Notes: generated by a model from the sequence alone, not told the origin. Shown: positions 1-8,994, numbered from the stretch's first letter. The stretch: 64,000 bases of DNA from Treponema socranskii subsp. paredis ATCC 35535 (GCA_000413015.1 KE332515.1:1784414-1848413); one strand, 5' to 3'. Numbers and translations are program-made.

Positions 1-1459
1 CTTTTGCATCGAATTCCGCGACGAAAGCTCCTTCTTTCATAACGAGGATTCTGTTGCTCTGCGCAATGATCTCCGATAATTCCGAAGACACCAAAAGGAT
101 AGGCAATCCGTCTGCGCTGAGTTTTCGTAAAATGGAAAAAATTTCCGTTTTTGCTCCGACATCGACTCCGCGCGTGGGTTCATCGACAAATAAAACGCTC
201 GGTTTTGAAGTAAGCCATTTCCCTATGATTACTTTTTGCTGATTTCCTCCGCTCAACTGGCTTATGAGTTGTTCGCGATCGGACGCTTTGACGGACAGCT
301 TTTGAATTACTTTATCCGCATATCCCGTTAAAAGTTTTTGATCGAGCCGTATATGCGATTTATCCGTTTTGCGTACGGTACACACGCTGCAGATATTGTT
401 TTTTATAGACATCTTTCCGAAAAAACCGTCTTTGAGCCGGTTTTCTCCGATCATTGCAAAACCGCGTCGGATCGCTTCTTTTGTGTTTTTATTTTTTATA
501 GCTTTGCCTTTATAGAACATTTCACCGTTTGCGGGTTGTGAAAGACCGAACATGGTTTCCAAAAGCTCCGTTCTGCCGGATCCCTGCAAACCGTATATGC
601 CGAGGATTTCGCCGGGATACAACGATAAGTTGAGATTGTTGAACGCATTGCTGCGTGAGTAATTCCGTATTTCCAAAACCGGCTGCGCATTCGGCTCTTT
701 GTCTTTGATGTTTCTCGATGCGAGATCCTGCGCCATTTCTTTGCCCGCTATGAGCGATACGATTTGATTTTGCGTTATCTCGTCTTTGGCGAAAGTACCC
801 AGATACTTACCGTCCCGCAAAACGGAAATACGATCGGACAGCGCAAAAACTTCTTCCATACGGTGTGAAATATAGATGATCGTTTTTCCCTGTTGTTTCA
901 GCGATACCATCAGCTTAAACAGATTTTCCGATTCCCGAACCGTCAGACTGGAAGTCGGCTCATCCATAATAAGCACATCAGCATTCCGGCTGAGCGCGCG
1001 CGCAATTTCGACGAGCTGCTGTTCTGCCAAACTGAGGTTTCGCAATTTTTCCGATGTCGAAAATTTTCCGCCCAGTTTTTCGATCAAGCCCTTTGCGCTC
1101 TTATCGAGTTTTTGCCAAGGTATTTTTTTATTATTCCGATCGCGCTCCTGTCCTAAAAAAATATTTTCGGTTACGGTAAGATTTCCGCACAACTTTAATT
1201 CCTGATATACGATACCGATACCCATCGCCAAAGAATCGGCTTGATTTTTTATATGAACTTCTTTTTCTTTATATTTTATTGTTCCCGTCGTTGCCGCATA
1301 CTGTCCGCCGAGAATATTTATTAACGTACTTTTTCCCGCGCCGTTTTCACCGACAATGGCGTGTATTTCTCCGACATCAATCGAAAAAGAAACATTTTGC
1401 AATGCCGTTACGCCGGGAAATTGTTTGGAGATATTTTCAAGTTCGATTATGTGTTTCAT
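1..1459 (-). CDS. Sugar ABC transporter ATPase (RbsA/MglA type), partial
   Basis: Cytoplasmic ATPase with two fused ABC domains that energises uptake of a monosaccharide (ribose/galactose/xylose class). It starts at 1459 and runs off the left edge, so the C-terminus is missing after about 486 residues; the family is about 500. The first domain has Walker A GENGAGKST near residue 37 and the degenerate signature LSLAEQQ usual in this family. The second domain has LSGGNQQKV and a Walker B ending LFVDEPTRGVDVGA. The start codon overlaps the permease stop (ATGA), which implies translational coupling. The binding protein is not in the window and may lie beyond the edge. The exact sugar cannot be read from the sequence. 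Confidence 0.95.
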   Translation of the reverse strand, partial: MKHIIELENISKQFPGVTALQNVSFSIDVGEIHAIVGENGAGKSTLINILGGQYAATTGTIKYKEKEVHIKNQADSLAMGIGIVYQELKLCGNLTVTENIFLGQERDRNNKKIPWQKLDKSAKGLIEKLGGKFSTSEKLRNLSLAEQQLVEIARALSRNADVLIMDEPTSSLTVRESENLFKLMVSLKQQGKTIIYISHRMEEVFALSDRISVLRDGKYLGTFAKDEITQNQIVSLIAGKEMAQDLASRNIKDKEPNAQPVLEIRNYSRSNAFNNLNLSLYPGEILGIYGLQGSGRTELLETMFGLSQPANGEMFYKGKAIKNKNTKEAIRRGFAMIGENRLKDGFFGKMSIKNNICSVCTVRKTDKSHIRLDQKLLTGYADKVIQKLSVKASDREQLISQLSGGNQQKVIIGKWLTSKPSVLFVDEPTRGVDVGAKTEIFSILRKLSADGLPILLVSSELSEIIAQSNRILVMKEGAFVAEFDAK

Positions 1460-2418
1460 TCTTTTCTCCCCCGTTTAGACCATGTATCTATGGCGACCGC
1501 TCCTATAATGACGATGCCGATAATGAGTGTTTGCAAAAAAGGAGAAACACCCAAAAGAACGATACCGTTATTCAGCACGCCGATAATCAATACGCCGATG
1601 AGCGTGCCGATAATACTGCCTTCACCTCCCGAAAGCGATGTTCCGCCGATAATTACCGCCGCGATGACATTCATTTCCATACCTTGTCCCGACGTTCCCT
1701 GTATATTCGAGAGAAAGGCCATATTCAAAATACCGGCAAAAGCCGAAAACAAACCGTTAAACCCGAAAGAAAGCGTTTTGATGGCACGCCCGTTGATTCC
1801 CGAAGCTTGTGCGGCGAACGGATTACCTCCGACGGCTTTATAATGGAAACCTAAAAGCGATCTGTGGTAGATAAACCAAGAAATGATGACGACGATGATA
1901 AAGCACAGCGTCATAACCGGAATACCGAAAATCCGTCCTTGACCGAAAAACAAAAGCGAATTGAGCAGAGGCGATTTGATATTTCTGCTTGAAATATTGA
2001 TTATTCTTCCTTCTGTGATCAGCAAAGCTATACCGCGCGTAATATTCATCATACCCAGGGTTACTATCATCGCGGGGATTTTACAAAAGGTTACCAATAT
2101 GCCGTTTGCCAAACCGATGAACAAGCCTACAAGCAGTGCAACGATTACCGCAAATATGACATTGACGTTGTGAACCATGAGTGTCCCTGCAAGGATAGCC
2201 GATAAACAGTAGATCGCGCCGACCGACAGATCTATTTCGCCGCAGGTGATGACCATCGTCATCGACATACAGATGATACCCAACAGAGAGATTTGCCGTA
2301 AAATGTTGATAAGATTACTGAGTTTGAAAAAATGCGGCGAAGTCACCGAAAAGAACAACAGCAGCAACAGCAGCGCGGCAAAAACACCTTTTCCTCGTAA
2401 AAATTGTTTCGTTTTCAT
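1456..2418 (-). CDS. Sugar ABC transporter permease (RbsC type)
   Basis: Inner-membrane permease of 320 aa, the normal length for the RbsC/XylH/AraH family. Family marks are EIDLSVG in the first third, GMMNITRGIA in the middle, and IGGTSLSGGEGSIIGT near the C-terminus. It contains about eight to ten hydrophobic segments. An AGGTGG ribosome site precedes the ATG. The last codon overlaps the start of the ATPase gene by four bases. A perfect 18-bp palindrome lies 24 bp upstream of the ATG, between this gene and the LacI regulator, which suggests direct repression. Substrate is inferred only at the level of a pentose or hexose. Confidence 0.95.
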   Translation of the reverse strand: MKTKQFLRGKGVFAALLLLLLFFSVTSPHFFKLSNLINILRQISLLGIICMSMTMVITCGEIDLSVGAIYCLSAILAGTLMVHNVNVIFAVIVALLVGLFIGLANGILVTFCKIPAMIVTLGMMNITRGIALLITEGRIINISSRNIKSPLLNSLLFFGQGRIFGIPVMTLCFIIVVIISWFIYHRSLLGFHYKAVGGNPFAAQASGINGRAIKTLSFGFNGLFSAFAGILNMAFLSNIQGTSGQGMEMNVIAAVIIGGTSLSGGEGSIIGTLIGVLIIGVLNNGIVLLGVSPFLQTLIIGIVIIGAVAIDTWSKRGRKE

Positions 2419-2442
2419 TATGCATCCACCTTTTCTTTTTGG

Positions 2443-2460
2443 AGAGTAAACGTTTACTCT
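2443..2460. promoter_or_regulatory. LacI-family operator O1, perfect 18-bp palindrome
   Basis: AGAGTAAACGTTTACTCT reads the same on both strands and sits between the regulator gene and the permease start. The central CG with flanking AA/TT is the usual form of LacI-family operators. A one-mismatch copy lies in front of the regulator gene at 3509-3526. Confidence 0.85.
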
Positions 2461-2477
2461 CGCGGTTAAAAAAACTA

Positions 2478-3494
2478 TTAGATTTCTCTTATAGACCCCT
2501 TATCGACGATAACGGGATCTATAACATCGATCAAAGGGTTTACTTCCTTTTTTTCGATACAATTGATGACTTTTTTTGCCGCAAGCATACCGAAGCGGTA
2601 GGCGGGAATTTCGACCGATGTTATAACCGGCTGGAACACGGCCGGAAATGAGATATTGTCGAAACCGGCGAGGGAGTAGTCTCGGGGGACTTTTTTGCCT
2701 ATTTTATGTATGTACTCCATGGCGCCGTAGCCCATGAGGTCGTTTGCAGCAAACACGGCGGTAAAGGGAATTTCACGGGCGAAAAGCGTTTTCATAGCGC
2801 GGTATCCGCCTTCGTATGAATAATCGGATTCGATTGTCAATTCTTTTGTAAACGGTATGTCATGTTCGGCGAGTGCCGCTTTATACCCTTTAAAGCGATC
2901 AACTGCATTTTGCGTGGATGCCGGACCGCCGATAAAGGCGATTTTTTTATGATGATTTTTTATTAAGAGTTCAACAATCTGTTGTGCTCCCTGTTTATTT
3001 TTAAAATATACTCCGGGGGCATCAGCCAACGCTTTGCAATAATATTCTACAAGACAAAAAGGAATGTGTGCTTCTTTAAAACCGTAGAGATTTTCATTGC
3101 GCGTTTTTGCGTTTTGTACCGTAAAAATAACGCCGGAAACCATACGTTTTTGAAAAAACGATATATACGCCCGCTCTTTTTGAGGCTTACTGTCGGTATT
3201 GCACAAAAGGCAGTTGTATTGCATTTGGGTACAGTAATCTTCTACCCCTCTGGCCAATTCGGCAAAAAAGGGGTTTCGAATATCGGGCAGAACAAGACCG
3301 ATCAGTCCCGTGTTTCCGTTTACCATTCCGCGGGCCATTCCGTTCGGAGAATAATGCAATTCTTTGATAACAGAAAGCACATGCTCTTTCGTTTTCTGTC
3401 CGACGCCCTTTTTGCTGTTGTTCACGACGCGTGAAACCGTCGCAATGGAGACGTTGCAGATACGAGCGATGTCTTTTATCGTAACTTCCGCCAT
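2478..3494 (-). CDS. LacI-family transcriptional repressor of the sugar ABC genes
   Basis: DNA-binding repressor of 338 aa, full length for the LacI/GalR family. The N-terminus has the helix-turn-helix VTIKDIARICNVS followed by ATVSRVVNN, then a periplasmic-binding-protein-like effector domain with GLVLPDIRNPFF at its start. The next genes on the same strand are the permease and ATPase, so the inducer is probably the sugar they carry. Palindromes occur both upstream of this gene and upstream of the permease, which points to autoregulation plus control of transport. The ATG at 3494 has only a weak purine-rich ribosome site. Confidence 0.95.
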   Translation of the reverse strand: MAEVTIKDIARICNVSIATVSRVVNNSKKGVGQKTKEHVLSVIKELHYSPNGMARGMVNGNTGLIGLVLPDIRNPFFAELARGVEDYCTQMQYNCLLCNTDSKPQKERAYISFFQKRMVSGVIFTVQNAKTRNENLYGFKEAHIPFCLVEYYCKALADAPGVYFKNKQGAQQIVELLIKNHHKKIAFIGGPASTQNAVDRFKGYKAALAEHDIPFTKELTIESDYSYEGGYRAMKTLFAREIPFTAVFAANDLMGYGAMEYIHKIGKKVPRDYSLAGFDNISFPAVFQPVITSVEIPAYRFGMLAAKKVINCIEKKEVNPLIDVIDPVIVDKGSIREI

Positions 3495-3508
3495 ATAGTT
3501 CCCGCAAA

Positions 3509-3526
3509 AGAGTAAGCGTTTACTCT
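3509..3526. promoter_or_regulatory. LacI-family operator O2 (autoregulatory)
   Basis: AGAGTAAGCGTTTACTCT differs from the O1 palindrome at one base. It lies 14 bp downstream of a minus-strand -10 element and 15 bp before the regulator ATG, where a bound repressor would block initiation or elongation. Confidence 0.8.
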
Positions 3527-3539
3527 CCCGATGAGTTAT

Positions 3540-3568
3540 ATTCTCACACGTGATTTTAAATCTGTCAA
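3540..3568 (-). promoter_or_regulatory. Sigma-70 promoter of the LacI regulator
   Basis: Reading the minus strand, a perfect TTGACA (3568-3563) is followed after 17 bp by GAGAAT (3545-3540), four of six consensus bases. The operator at 3509-3526 overlaps the expected transcribed start region. Confidence 0.6.
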
Positions 3569-3805
3569 CAAAAATTTTTAATAATAATTGATAAATACTA
3601 TAGGAATTGTCAATTAAATATCGGCATCGTTATGTATGAATTTATTAATATTGAAAAGACGAAATTTTCAAATAAGATAAAACGATGCTTAGCGCGCTCG
3701 CCAATGCCGCCGGATCGAAAAAAAATTGACGCGGGCGGATGCGCTTTCCCAAGAGGATGCCGAAATAATAGAGTTGTTATTTATTAATTTTTTGAAATGC
3801 TTTGT
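3569..3805. other. AT-rich intergenic region, no supported gene
   Basis: Between the divergent-side promoter of the LacI gene and the end of the VanZ-like gene there is about 240 bp without a convincing ORF. The stretch 3690-3770 is less AT-rich and looks coding-like in one frame for about 20 codons, but there is no start or homologous domain that I can recognise. It may be a gene remnant. Confidence 0.4.
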
Positions 3806-4198
3806 TCATGTGCCTTTTTTTCGCCGCATGAGCGCCGTGCGCACAAGGGACGCGGCAAGGGCGCCGGTACAGTCGGCAATCCAATCGTATATGGAAGCGT
3901 CGCGGCCGGGAACGAAGATTTGGTGAATTTCATCGCTTGCTCCGTAACATGCGGCGGCGATACACACGATCAAAATACATGCGGTGGGTTTTGTCTTCCA
4001 CGTACCGCTGTCGAGCCAATACGAAAAAGCGAATGCAAAACATCCGAATGCGCAGGCGTGTAAAATTTTATCCGCACCCGGAAACAGTACGGAATCGGGC
4101 AGCGGCAGTTTCGATCGTGAAGAAAGTATAAAAATAGCCGTGGCGACTGCAATCGACATACAGCGCATAAAATAAACAAACGGTTTTTGTATTTTCAT
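3806..4198 (-). CDS. VanZ-like family membrane protein
   Basis: Small membrane protein of 130 aa with four hydrophobic segments. The family pattern is clear: a first helix ending ILSSRSKLPLP, then DKILHACAFGCFAFAF (the conserved K-x-x-H-x-x-x-F/Y region), and GASDEIHQIFVPGRDASIYD, followed by the conserved D-W-x-A-D/N-x-x-G. VanZ gives low-level teicoplanin resistance in enterococci, but most relatives, including short ones like this, have no known job. It stands between unrelated genes and is probably its own unit. Confidence 0.85.
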   Translation of the reverse strand: MKIQKPFVYFMRCMSIAVATAIFILSSRSKLPLPDSVLFPGADKILHACAFGCFAFAFSYWLDSGTWKTKPTACILIVCIAAACYGASDEIHQIFVPGRDASIYDWIADCTGALAASLVRTALMRRKKGT

Positions 4199-4259
4199 AA
4201 GACGATTCTCTTTGTAATGCTTGTTCGGGATCGGTTTTCCGGCCGCGTGTTTTCGGCGT

Positions 4260-5039
4260 TTACATCGCTTTCATCAGCGAGGCGATATTTTCCCGTATGA
4301 CGTGCAGCAGTGCATTCCGTTCGACTTTGTCGGGGAAGTTTCGCCATACGATATACGCGGCGTTCGGCGCGACTTCGGCGAGCGGACTGCCTACGGGATT
4401 ATGCACATTGTCGATGATTATATCGTAGCCGCCGGTTTTTGCGTTTGCGATTTGGTTCGCCGTTACCGCCTCCGGTCCGAATGTTTCCGCAACGGTAAAA
4501 CCCAAATCGGCGGCGAGGTAGCACTGGTGTTTGTGGCACAGCACTTTTGCATTCGATTTTCCGCGCCGCTCGATTTCCGCTTTCGCATCCCGTATGGCAT
4601 TTACATAGAGGGCGAGGCGCGCTTTGTTTTTTTCTTCCGTACCCAATCTTTCCGCAATTTTTGCCGTTTCGCTCGTTACCGTTGCAATTGAATTGTCGCT
4701 TGCGATTCGCATCATTTTCGTTCCGTCTATAGAATCGCCGAGCGTTTTCATCATTCGTTCAAAACCGGCGTAGATGAAAAGATCGCTTGCCGTGATTTTT
4801 TGAATATCGCTTACCGTCACTTCGTATTCTGGCGGATGACGAAGCGTTGCGGGTGCGATCGTTTCGACATTGTCCGCTCCTGCGATGTCGGCAAAGGCGG
4901 CTGTCCACGATGTCGATGCCACGATTCGAGTTTTCTGTTCGACTGCATTTTGTGCGGAGTTCGATATATCGTTTTTTCCGTTTGCGAAAAGTACCGCCGC
5001 AGATACTATCGGCAGTATAAAATTAATAATTTTTTTCAT
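4260..5039 (-). CDS. Metal ABC transporter binding protein (ZnuA/TroA-like), orphan
   Basis: Exported binding protein of 259 aa. An N-terminal hydrophobic signal of about 20 residues ends near LFANG, with no cysteine lipobox. Possible metal ligands typical of the family are the His in LRHPPEYE, the His in CHKHQCYLAADLGF, the Glu in TFGPEAVTA, and the Asp in IIIDNVHNP. Zinc, manganese or iron cannot be separated by eye. No membrane permease or ATPase lies beside it, so it must use a transporter encoded elsewhere or act alone. The neighbours, VanZ-like and YfcE-like genes, do not explain it. The length is slightly short for ZnuA (about 300), and the acidic/His-rich loop of zinc-specific members is absent. 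Confidence 0.8.
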   Translation of the reverse strand: MKKIINFILPIVSAAVLFANGKNDISNSAQNAVEQKTRIVASTSWTAAFADIAGADNVETIAPATLRHPPEYEVTVSDIQKITASDLFIYAGFERMMKTLGDSIDGTKMMRIASDNSIATVTSETAKIAERLGTEEKNKARLALYVNAIRDAKAEIERRGKSNAKVLCHKHQCYLAADLGFTVAETFGPEAVTANQIANAKTGGYDIIIDNVHNPVGSPLAEVAPNAAYIVWRNFPDKVERNALLHVIRENIASLMKAM

Positions 5040-5157
5040 CGTGTAAAATCCTCAAAAGATATTTAAACAAAACGGATTTACCGTTTGTTAAAATTGTACA
5101 GCGGTTTTCGAAAAATTCAACCTTTGAGACAAGCCGTGTGCAATTATATGCACATAG

Positions 5158-5748
5158 CTATTTGCAGCTCATCCGCTTGAGTTCGCGTCCTTCCATATCG
5201 TACAATGCGATTTCGCCTTTTTCGTATACGGCGAATCCCGCAGGAGAATCGTTTTTCGGAAGCGATGTCGATCCGGGATTGCATACGAGAACGCCGGCTT
5301 GCGTTTTATATAAGTGCTGTTCGTGGATGTGGCCGAACAGTTCGATATCGTTCGGGGAAAGCGGCGGAATTTTGCTGCCGGCGACAATTGCATCTTTTGC
5401 CGTTTGTTTTGCCGGAGCATAGATGTGTCCGTGCGACGCAAAAATTCTTATACCGTCATCGGCGATGCAGGCGTAATCCGCTGAAATCGGAAAAGCGAGT
5501 ACCATCTGATCGACTTCGGAGTCGCAGTTCCCGCGGCACGCGATTATGTCGTGCGCGAGCGGATTGAGCATTTGCGCGACAAGGGCGGGCGCGTAATTTT
5601 CCGGCAGCGGATTTCTCGGTCCGTGATAGAGCACGTCGCCGAGTAAAATAATTTTATCGCATTTAAGCGCATGAAAGTGCGCGAGCGCTTTTTCACAAGC
5701 CGCGGCGCTTCCGTGAATATCGGACATGATAAAGTATTTCATACTCAT
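5158..5748 (-). CDS. yfcE: Metallophosphoesterase, YfcE/MJ0936 type
   Basis: Cytoplasmic phosphodiesterase of 196 aa. The calcineurin-like metal motifs are in order: DIHGSAAACEKAL (D-x-H), GDVLYHGPRNPLP (G-D), GNCDSEVDQ (G-N-C-D), FASHGHIY (G-H) and FGHIHEQHLYKTQAGVLVCNPGS (G-H-x-H plus NPGS). E. coli YfcE hydrolyses artificial phosphodiesters with manganese; the natural substrate is unknown. DVLYHGPRNPLP is the variant typical of YfcE itself. The start MSMKYFIMSDIHG allows either of two ATGs two codons apart. Confidence 0.9.
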   Translation of the reverse strand: MSMKYFIMSDIHGSAAACEKALAHFHALKCDKIILLGDVLYHGPRNPLPENYAPALVAQMLNPLAHDIIACRGNCDSEVDQMVLAFPISADYACIADDGIRIFASHGHIYAPAKQTAKDAIVAGSKIPPLSPNDIELFGHIHEQHLYKTQAGVLVCNPGSTSLPKNDSPAGFAVYEKGEIALYDMEGRELKRMSCK

Positions 5749-5794
5749 AAATCATATCGTGCTTGGGGATCTTTGGCAATGTTTTCAAAATCTA

Positions 5795-5836
5795 ATGCGG
5801 CATTTTCGAAAATTGATATTTTCTGCAATGCCGCAT
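5795..5836. repeat. Intergenic hairpin repeat R2, copy 1
   Basis: ATGCGGCATTTTCGAAAAT, a short spacer, then TTTTCTGCAATGCCGCAT form a stem-loop with an 8-9 bp outer stem. A near-identical element lies at 33656-33699 and a diverged one at 41830-41874. It sits between two minus-strand genes and could end the phosphodiester glycosidase transcript, although the T tract is short. Confidence 0.75.
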
Positions 5837-5865
5837 TTTAAGGAGCGATAGCCTTGCGTGCCGAT

Positions 5866-7173
5866 TTAGGATATGACGATGATTCCCGGTACCGGTCGTT
5901 CCGCTTCTCGGTTGTCGGCCGTTCGATCTTTCAAATGCAAAAATCTCTCGCCGTTTACAAGCAGCTGCGACGATCCGCCGCCGTCCAAATTGACCGAGTT
6001 TTGAAGACCGATACGGGCGCAGTATGCAGCCATTTCTTTGAGCGAACAGCCGGGACTTTCTTTTCTTTTTACGTGGCCGTGGATGCTTGCAGCTTCGGCC
6101 CAAATTAAAACGGGCAAATCGTCTTTATCGGCTCCCAGCACTATCCGTCCGGCTCTTCCGCCGTCCCATGAAAGGGGATATACCGTCGGCGGAAATGCGG
6201 TCATTTTTCCGAATTCGCAAAAAGGGCAGCCGGAAAAACCGACGGCAGGTTTCCCGTTTTCCGTCATCGCAGGTCCGACTTGCAGCGCAAACGCATACGG
6301 CGTATCGCTTTGAAACGAACAGTGCGGATCGGAAACCGCAACGGGCTTTTCCGTTTGAACGGCAAAGCCGCCCATAGGAACGCGAACGGCTCCTCCTTCT
6401 TTCGACGCGATGACGCGGCCGTCGGCAACGAGCAATGCGCTTCCGCTGCACGGCGGCGTCATTTCCGTATCGGGGCGTTCAAAAAAAAGACAATTTTTTC
6501 CGTGTACGTAATTTTTGCCGTCTATCGTTACGGACACTTCGGTGAGTTCGGGATGCGCGATCCGTGTTTTTCCGTCCGTATCCGCAACAAGTGCGGGACG
6601 ATGATGCAGCGGCGGCAAAATCATTGTTCCCTTTTGCACGGTCATACCGTAGGGCGTTCCGAAAAGATCGTACGGACTGAGCGCATCGAAAGTGTCCATT
6701 AAAAAAAAGTGGGCGTTGCATGCGATGTCGTGCGCTTTTGCGGCGTCGCTTACGCAGCCGAATCGATTCGAAACCGGCATAGCCCTTGTACCCGCACCCG
6801 ATCCGTCAGCCGTATCGCAAAAACCCGCTTTTATAACCGCATTCAGCAGTCTTTCGCTTTTCGGATCTCCGCTTTCGATCCACGCGGCGAGGTTTGCCGT
6901 CGTATCGTAATACGTCACGCCGCCGATCGTTCGGGGCATCGAAGCCGTATCGACGGTGCCGGGCACGTGAAAAAAAATCAAGTGTCCGGCTTCGGAGGGA
7001 TTTTTCGGAATGATGGCCACGCGATAGAGCTGTGCCAACGATTTAATAAAATCGGAACGGAACGGAGCTTGCGTAAAGGCGATGTCGTTCCAGCCGAATC
7101 CCGACACGGTCAAAAACCTCTGAATATTTCCGTCGGGATTGTCTATTTGATCCAAGCGTTTGATGACAGTCAT
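5866..7173 (-). CDS. Phosphodiester glycosidase family protein (NAGPA-like)
   Basis: Protein of 435 aa whose C-terminal third matches the phosphodiester glycosidase (DUF2233/NAGPA) family: NSVNLDGGGSSQLLVNGE near residue 390 is the family signature, followed by ERPVPGIIVIS at the end. Family members release sugars from sugar-1-phosphodiesters, such as uncovering mannose-6-phosphate or acting on teichoic-acid-like and exopolysaccharide linkages. No signal peptide is seen, so it probably acts in the cytoplasm. It starts one base after the permease stop with an AAGGA ribosome site and is the last gene of a sugar ABC operon, which suggests it opens an imported phosphodiester glycoside. The N-terminal 250 residues are less recognisable. 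Confidence 0.8.
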   Translation of the reverse strand: MTVIKRLDQIDNPDGNIQRFLTVSGFGWNDIAFTQAPFRSDFIKSLAQLYRVAIIPKNPSEAGHLIFFHVPGTVDTASMPRTIGGVTYYDTTANLAAWIESGDPKSERLLNAVIKAGFCDTADGSGAGTRAMPVSNRFGCVSDAAKAHDIACNAHFFLMDTFDALSPYDLFGTPYGMTVQKGTMILPPLHHRPALVADTDGKTRIAHPELTEVSVTIDGKNYVHGKNCLFFERPDTEMTPPCSGSALLVADGRVIASKEGGAVRVPMGGFAVQTEKPVAVSDPHCSFQSDTPYAFALQVGPAMTENGKPAVGFSGCPFCEFGKMTAFPPTVYPLSWDGGRAGRIVLGADKDDLPVLIWAEAASIHGHVKRKESPGCSLKEMAAYCARIGLQNSVNLDGGGSSQLLVNGERFLHLKDRTADNREAERPVPGIIVIS

Positions 7174-7174
7174 A

Positions 7175-8017
7175 TTATCCTTTGATGCCGGCGTTCATAG
7201 AATTTTCGATGATATAGCGCTGGCAGAAAATAAACACGATGATCAGCGGCAAAACGGCAAGTACGCCGGCCGCAAGCAGCAAATTCCATTCGCTCGAATA
7301 TTGACCTTGGAACATTGTAAGTCCGAGCGTAACGGTGTACAGCTCCGTTTTGGCAATGTAGAGCATAGGCCGAAGCAGATCGTTCCAGTTGTTCATAAAC
7401 GCGATTATAAACAGCGTCGCGATCGGCGCGATCGATTGCGGCACGTAAATCATCGTATACATTTGAAGCGAATTCACCCCGTCGATGATTCCGGCATCGA
7501 AGAGCGCTTCGGGTACTTGTTCGTAAAATTCTTTCAGCATAAAGGTGCCGAGTGCGCCGGCAAGGAAAGACGGCACTATCAGAGGAAGATAGGAATCGAG
7601 CCAATTCAGGCGCATCATAAGATAGTACTCGGGAATGATCGTAACTTGAACCGGAATCATATACGTGAGCACTAAAAGAGAAAACAGCAGGTTTCTGCTT
7701 TTGAAGCGCATCCGTGCAAATGCAAAACCGCTGAGAGAGCATACGAAAAGCTGTCCCGCCGCGGCAAGCACGACGACAAAAACGGAGTTTAAAATATAGC
7801 GTCCGAAATTATATACGCCCATGACCGTTTTATAGTTGTCCCACATTTGGCCGGTAAACAGCAGATCGGGTATGAATCTCGGCGGATCGGCGAAAATATT
7901 TTTCGCACTCATAAAAGAATTCGACACCATCCAAATGAACGGAAAAATCGAAAGCAGTACAAATAAAATAATCAATGTATATCGTATGGCCGGAATGCGG
8001 CCTTCTTTGTCCAACAC
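7175..8017 (-). CDS. Carbohydrate ABC transporter permease (MalG/UgpE type)
   Basis: Inner-membrane permease of 280 aa with six hydrophobic segments. The conserved cytoplasmic EAA loop reads EALFDAGIIDGVNSLQMYTMIYVPQSIAPI, with the key E-A-x-x-D-A-x-x-D-G. The C-terminus ends near GIKG, standard for the CUT1 family. It pairs with the permease upstream and is followed one base later by the glycosidase gene, so all belong to one transcript. Confidence 0.93.
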   Translation of the reverse strand: MLDKEGRIPAIRYTLIILFVLLSIFPFIWMVSNSFMSAKNIFADPPRFIPDLLFTGQMWDNYKTVMGVYNFGRYILNSVFVVVLAAAGQLFVCSLSGFAFARMRFKSRNLLFSLLVLTYMIPVQVTIIPEYYLMMRLNWLDSYLPLIVPSFLAGALGTFMLKEFYEQVPEALFDAGIIDGVNSLQMYTMIYVPQSIAPIATLFIIAFMNNWNDLLRPMLYIAKTELYTVTLGLTMFQGQYSSEWNLLLAAGVLAVLPLIIVFIFCQRYIIENSMNAGIKG

Positions 8018-8103
8018 GGTATTCTCCTAATAAAGTTTTTACGAAAAACGGTAATCTTCAAAAAGCGCCGTTCCCGTTTGAAACGATGCTTTTCCGAATT
8101 TTT

Positions 8104-8994
8104 TTAATCCCACGGCTGAGCCCAGCGTTTTCTGATGTAAAAATTCAATACGGTGAAAAATGCGACGATTATCAAAAGGATAAAAGCGATCGCTTCGGCA
8201 AAGCCGACGCGGTAATATACGAATGCGTTTAAGTACACATCATAGACGAGGGTATTCGATGCGTTCATCGGTCCGCCGCGCGTCATGGCAAGAATCAATT
8301 CGAAGTTTTTAAATGAATCGATGATTGCGATTGTTAAAATAAAAAACGTCGTCGGACTCAAGAGCGGCAGCGTTATGCGGAAAAAACGCTGCGGACGGCT
8401 TGCACCGTCTATGGTCGCCGCTTCCATCATTTCATGCGATATATTTTGAAGACCGGCAAGAAACAAAATCATATAGTAACCGGACATTTTCCATACTTGA
8501 ACGAATGCAACGGTAAACAAAACGAGTTTTTTATCGCCGAGCCAATTCGGCATACTCATAATACCGAGGCTCTTTAAAATAATGGAAAGGAGTCCGTAGT
8601 TGGGGCCGAGGAGCCAGCGCCAAACGATTCCGACCGCAACCGAAGAAGTAATGACCGGCATGTAAATGGCCGCGCGGAAAAAATTGATACCCTTTATTTT
8701 TACGTTGATAAGACAGGCAAAAATCAAGCCGAGCAGCATACCGCCTGTTACATAGAAAACGGAAAACTTGAACGTATTGCGGATAACAAGCCACGTGTCG
8801 GGGTCTTTAAGCGCTTCGATATAGTTTGCGAATCCGTGGAATCTCGGAGATGCGAGCAAATTCCAATCGGAAAAGCTTAAGATAAATGCGGCGACGATCG
8901 GCATTAAACGAAATACGAACAGACCGATGACGGTCGGCAATAAAAAAATCCATGGTGTCCACGGCTTGTGCCATACGAGTGATTTGGAAGACAT
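8104..8994 (-). CDS. Carbohydrate ABC transporter permease (MalF/UgpA type)
   Basis: Inner-membrane permease of 296 aa, CUT1 family, with six hydrophobic segments. The EAA loop reads MMEAATIDGASRPQRFFRITLPLLSP, with E-A-A-x-x-D-G-A. The C-terminal YIRKRWAQPWD is hydrophilic and cytoplasmic. It follows the binding-protein gene by 77 bp and precedes the second permease by 86 bp. No ATPase gene is present in this operon; CUT1 systems of this kind often share one MsmK/UgpC-type ATPase encoded elsewhere. Confidence 0.93.
   Translation of the reverse strand: MSSKSLVWHKPWTPWIFLLPTVIGLFVFRLMPIVAAFILSFSDWNLLASPRFHGFANYIEALKDPDTWLVIRNTFKFSVFYVTGGMLLGLIFACLINVKIKGINFFRAAIYMPVITSSVAVGIVWRWLLGPNYGLLSIILKSLGIMSMPNWLGDKKLVLFTVAFVQVWKMSGYYMILFLAGLQNISHEMMEAATIDGASRPQRFFRITLPLLSPTTFFILTIAIIDSFKNFELILAMTRGGPMNASNTLVYDVYLNAFVYYRVGFAEAIAFILLIIVAFFTVLNFYIRKRWAQPWD

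Noticed and set aside
3660..3805. Short coding-like stretch upstream of the VanZ-like gene
   Set aside because: About 20 codons look plausible in one frame but there is no start or known domain. It is kept only as possible remnant in an intergenic entry.
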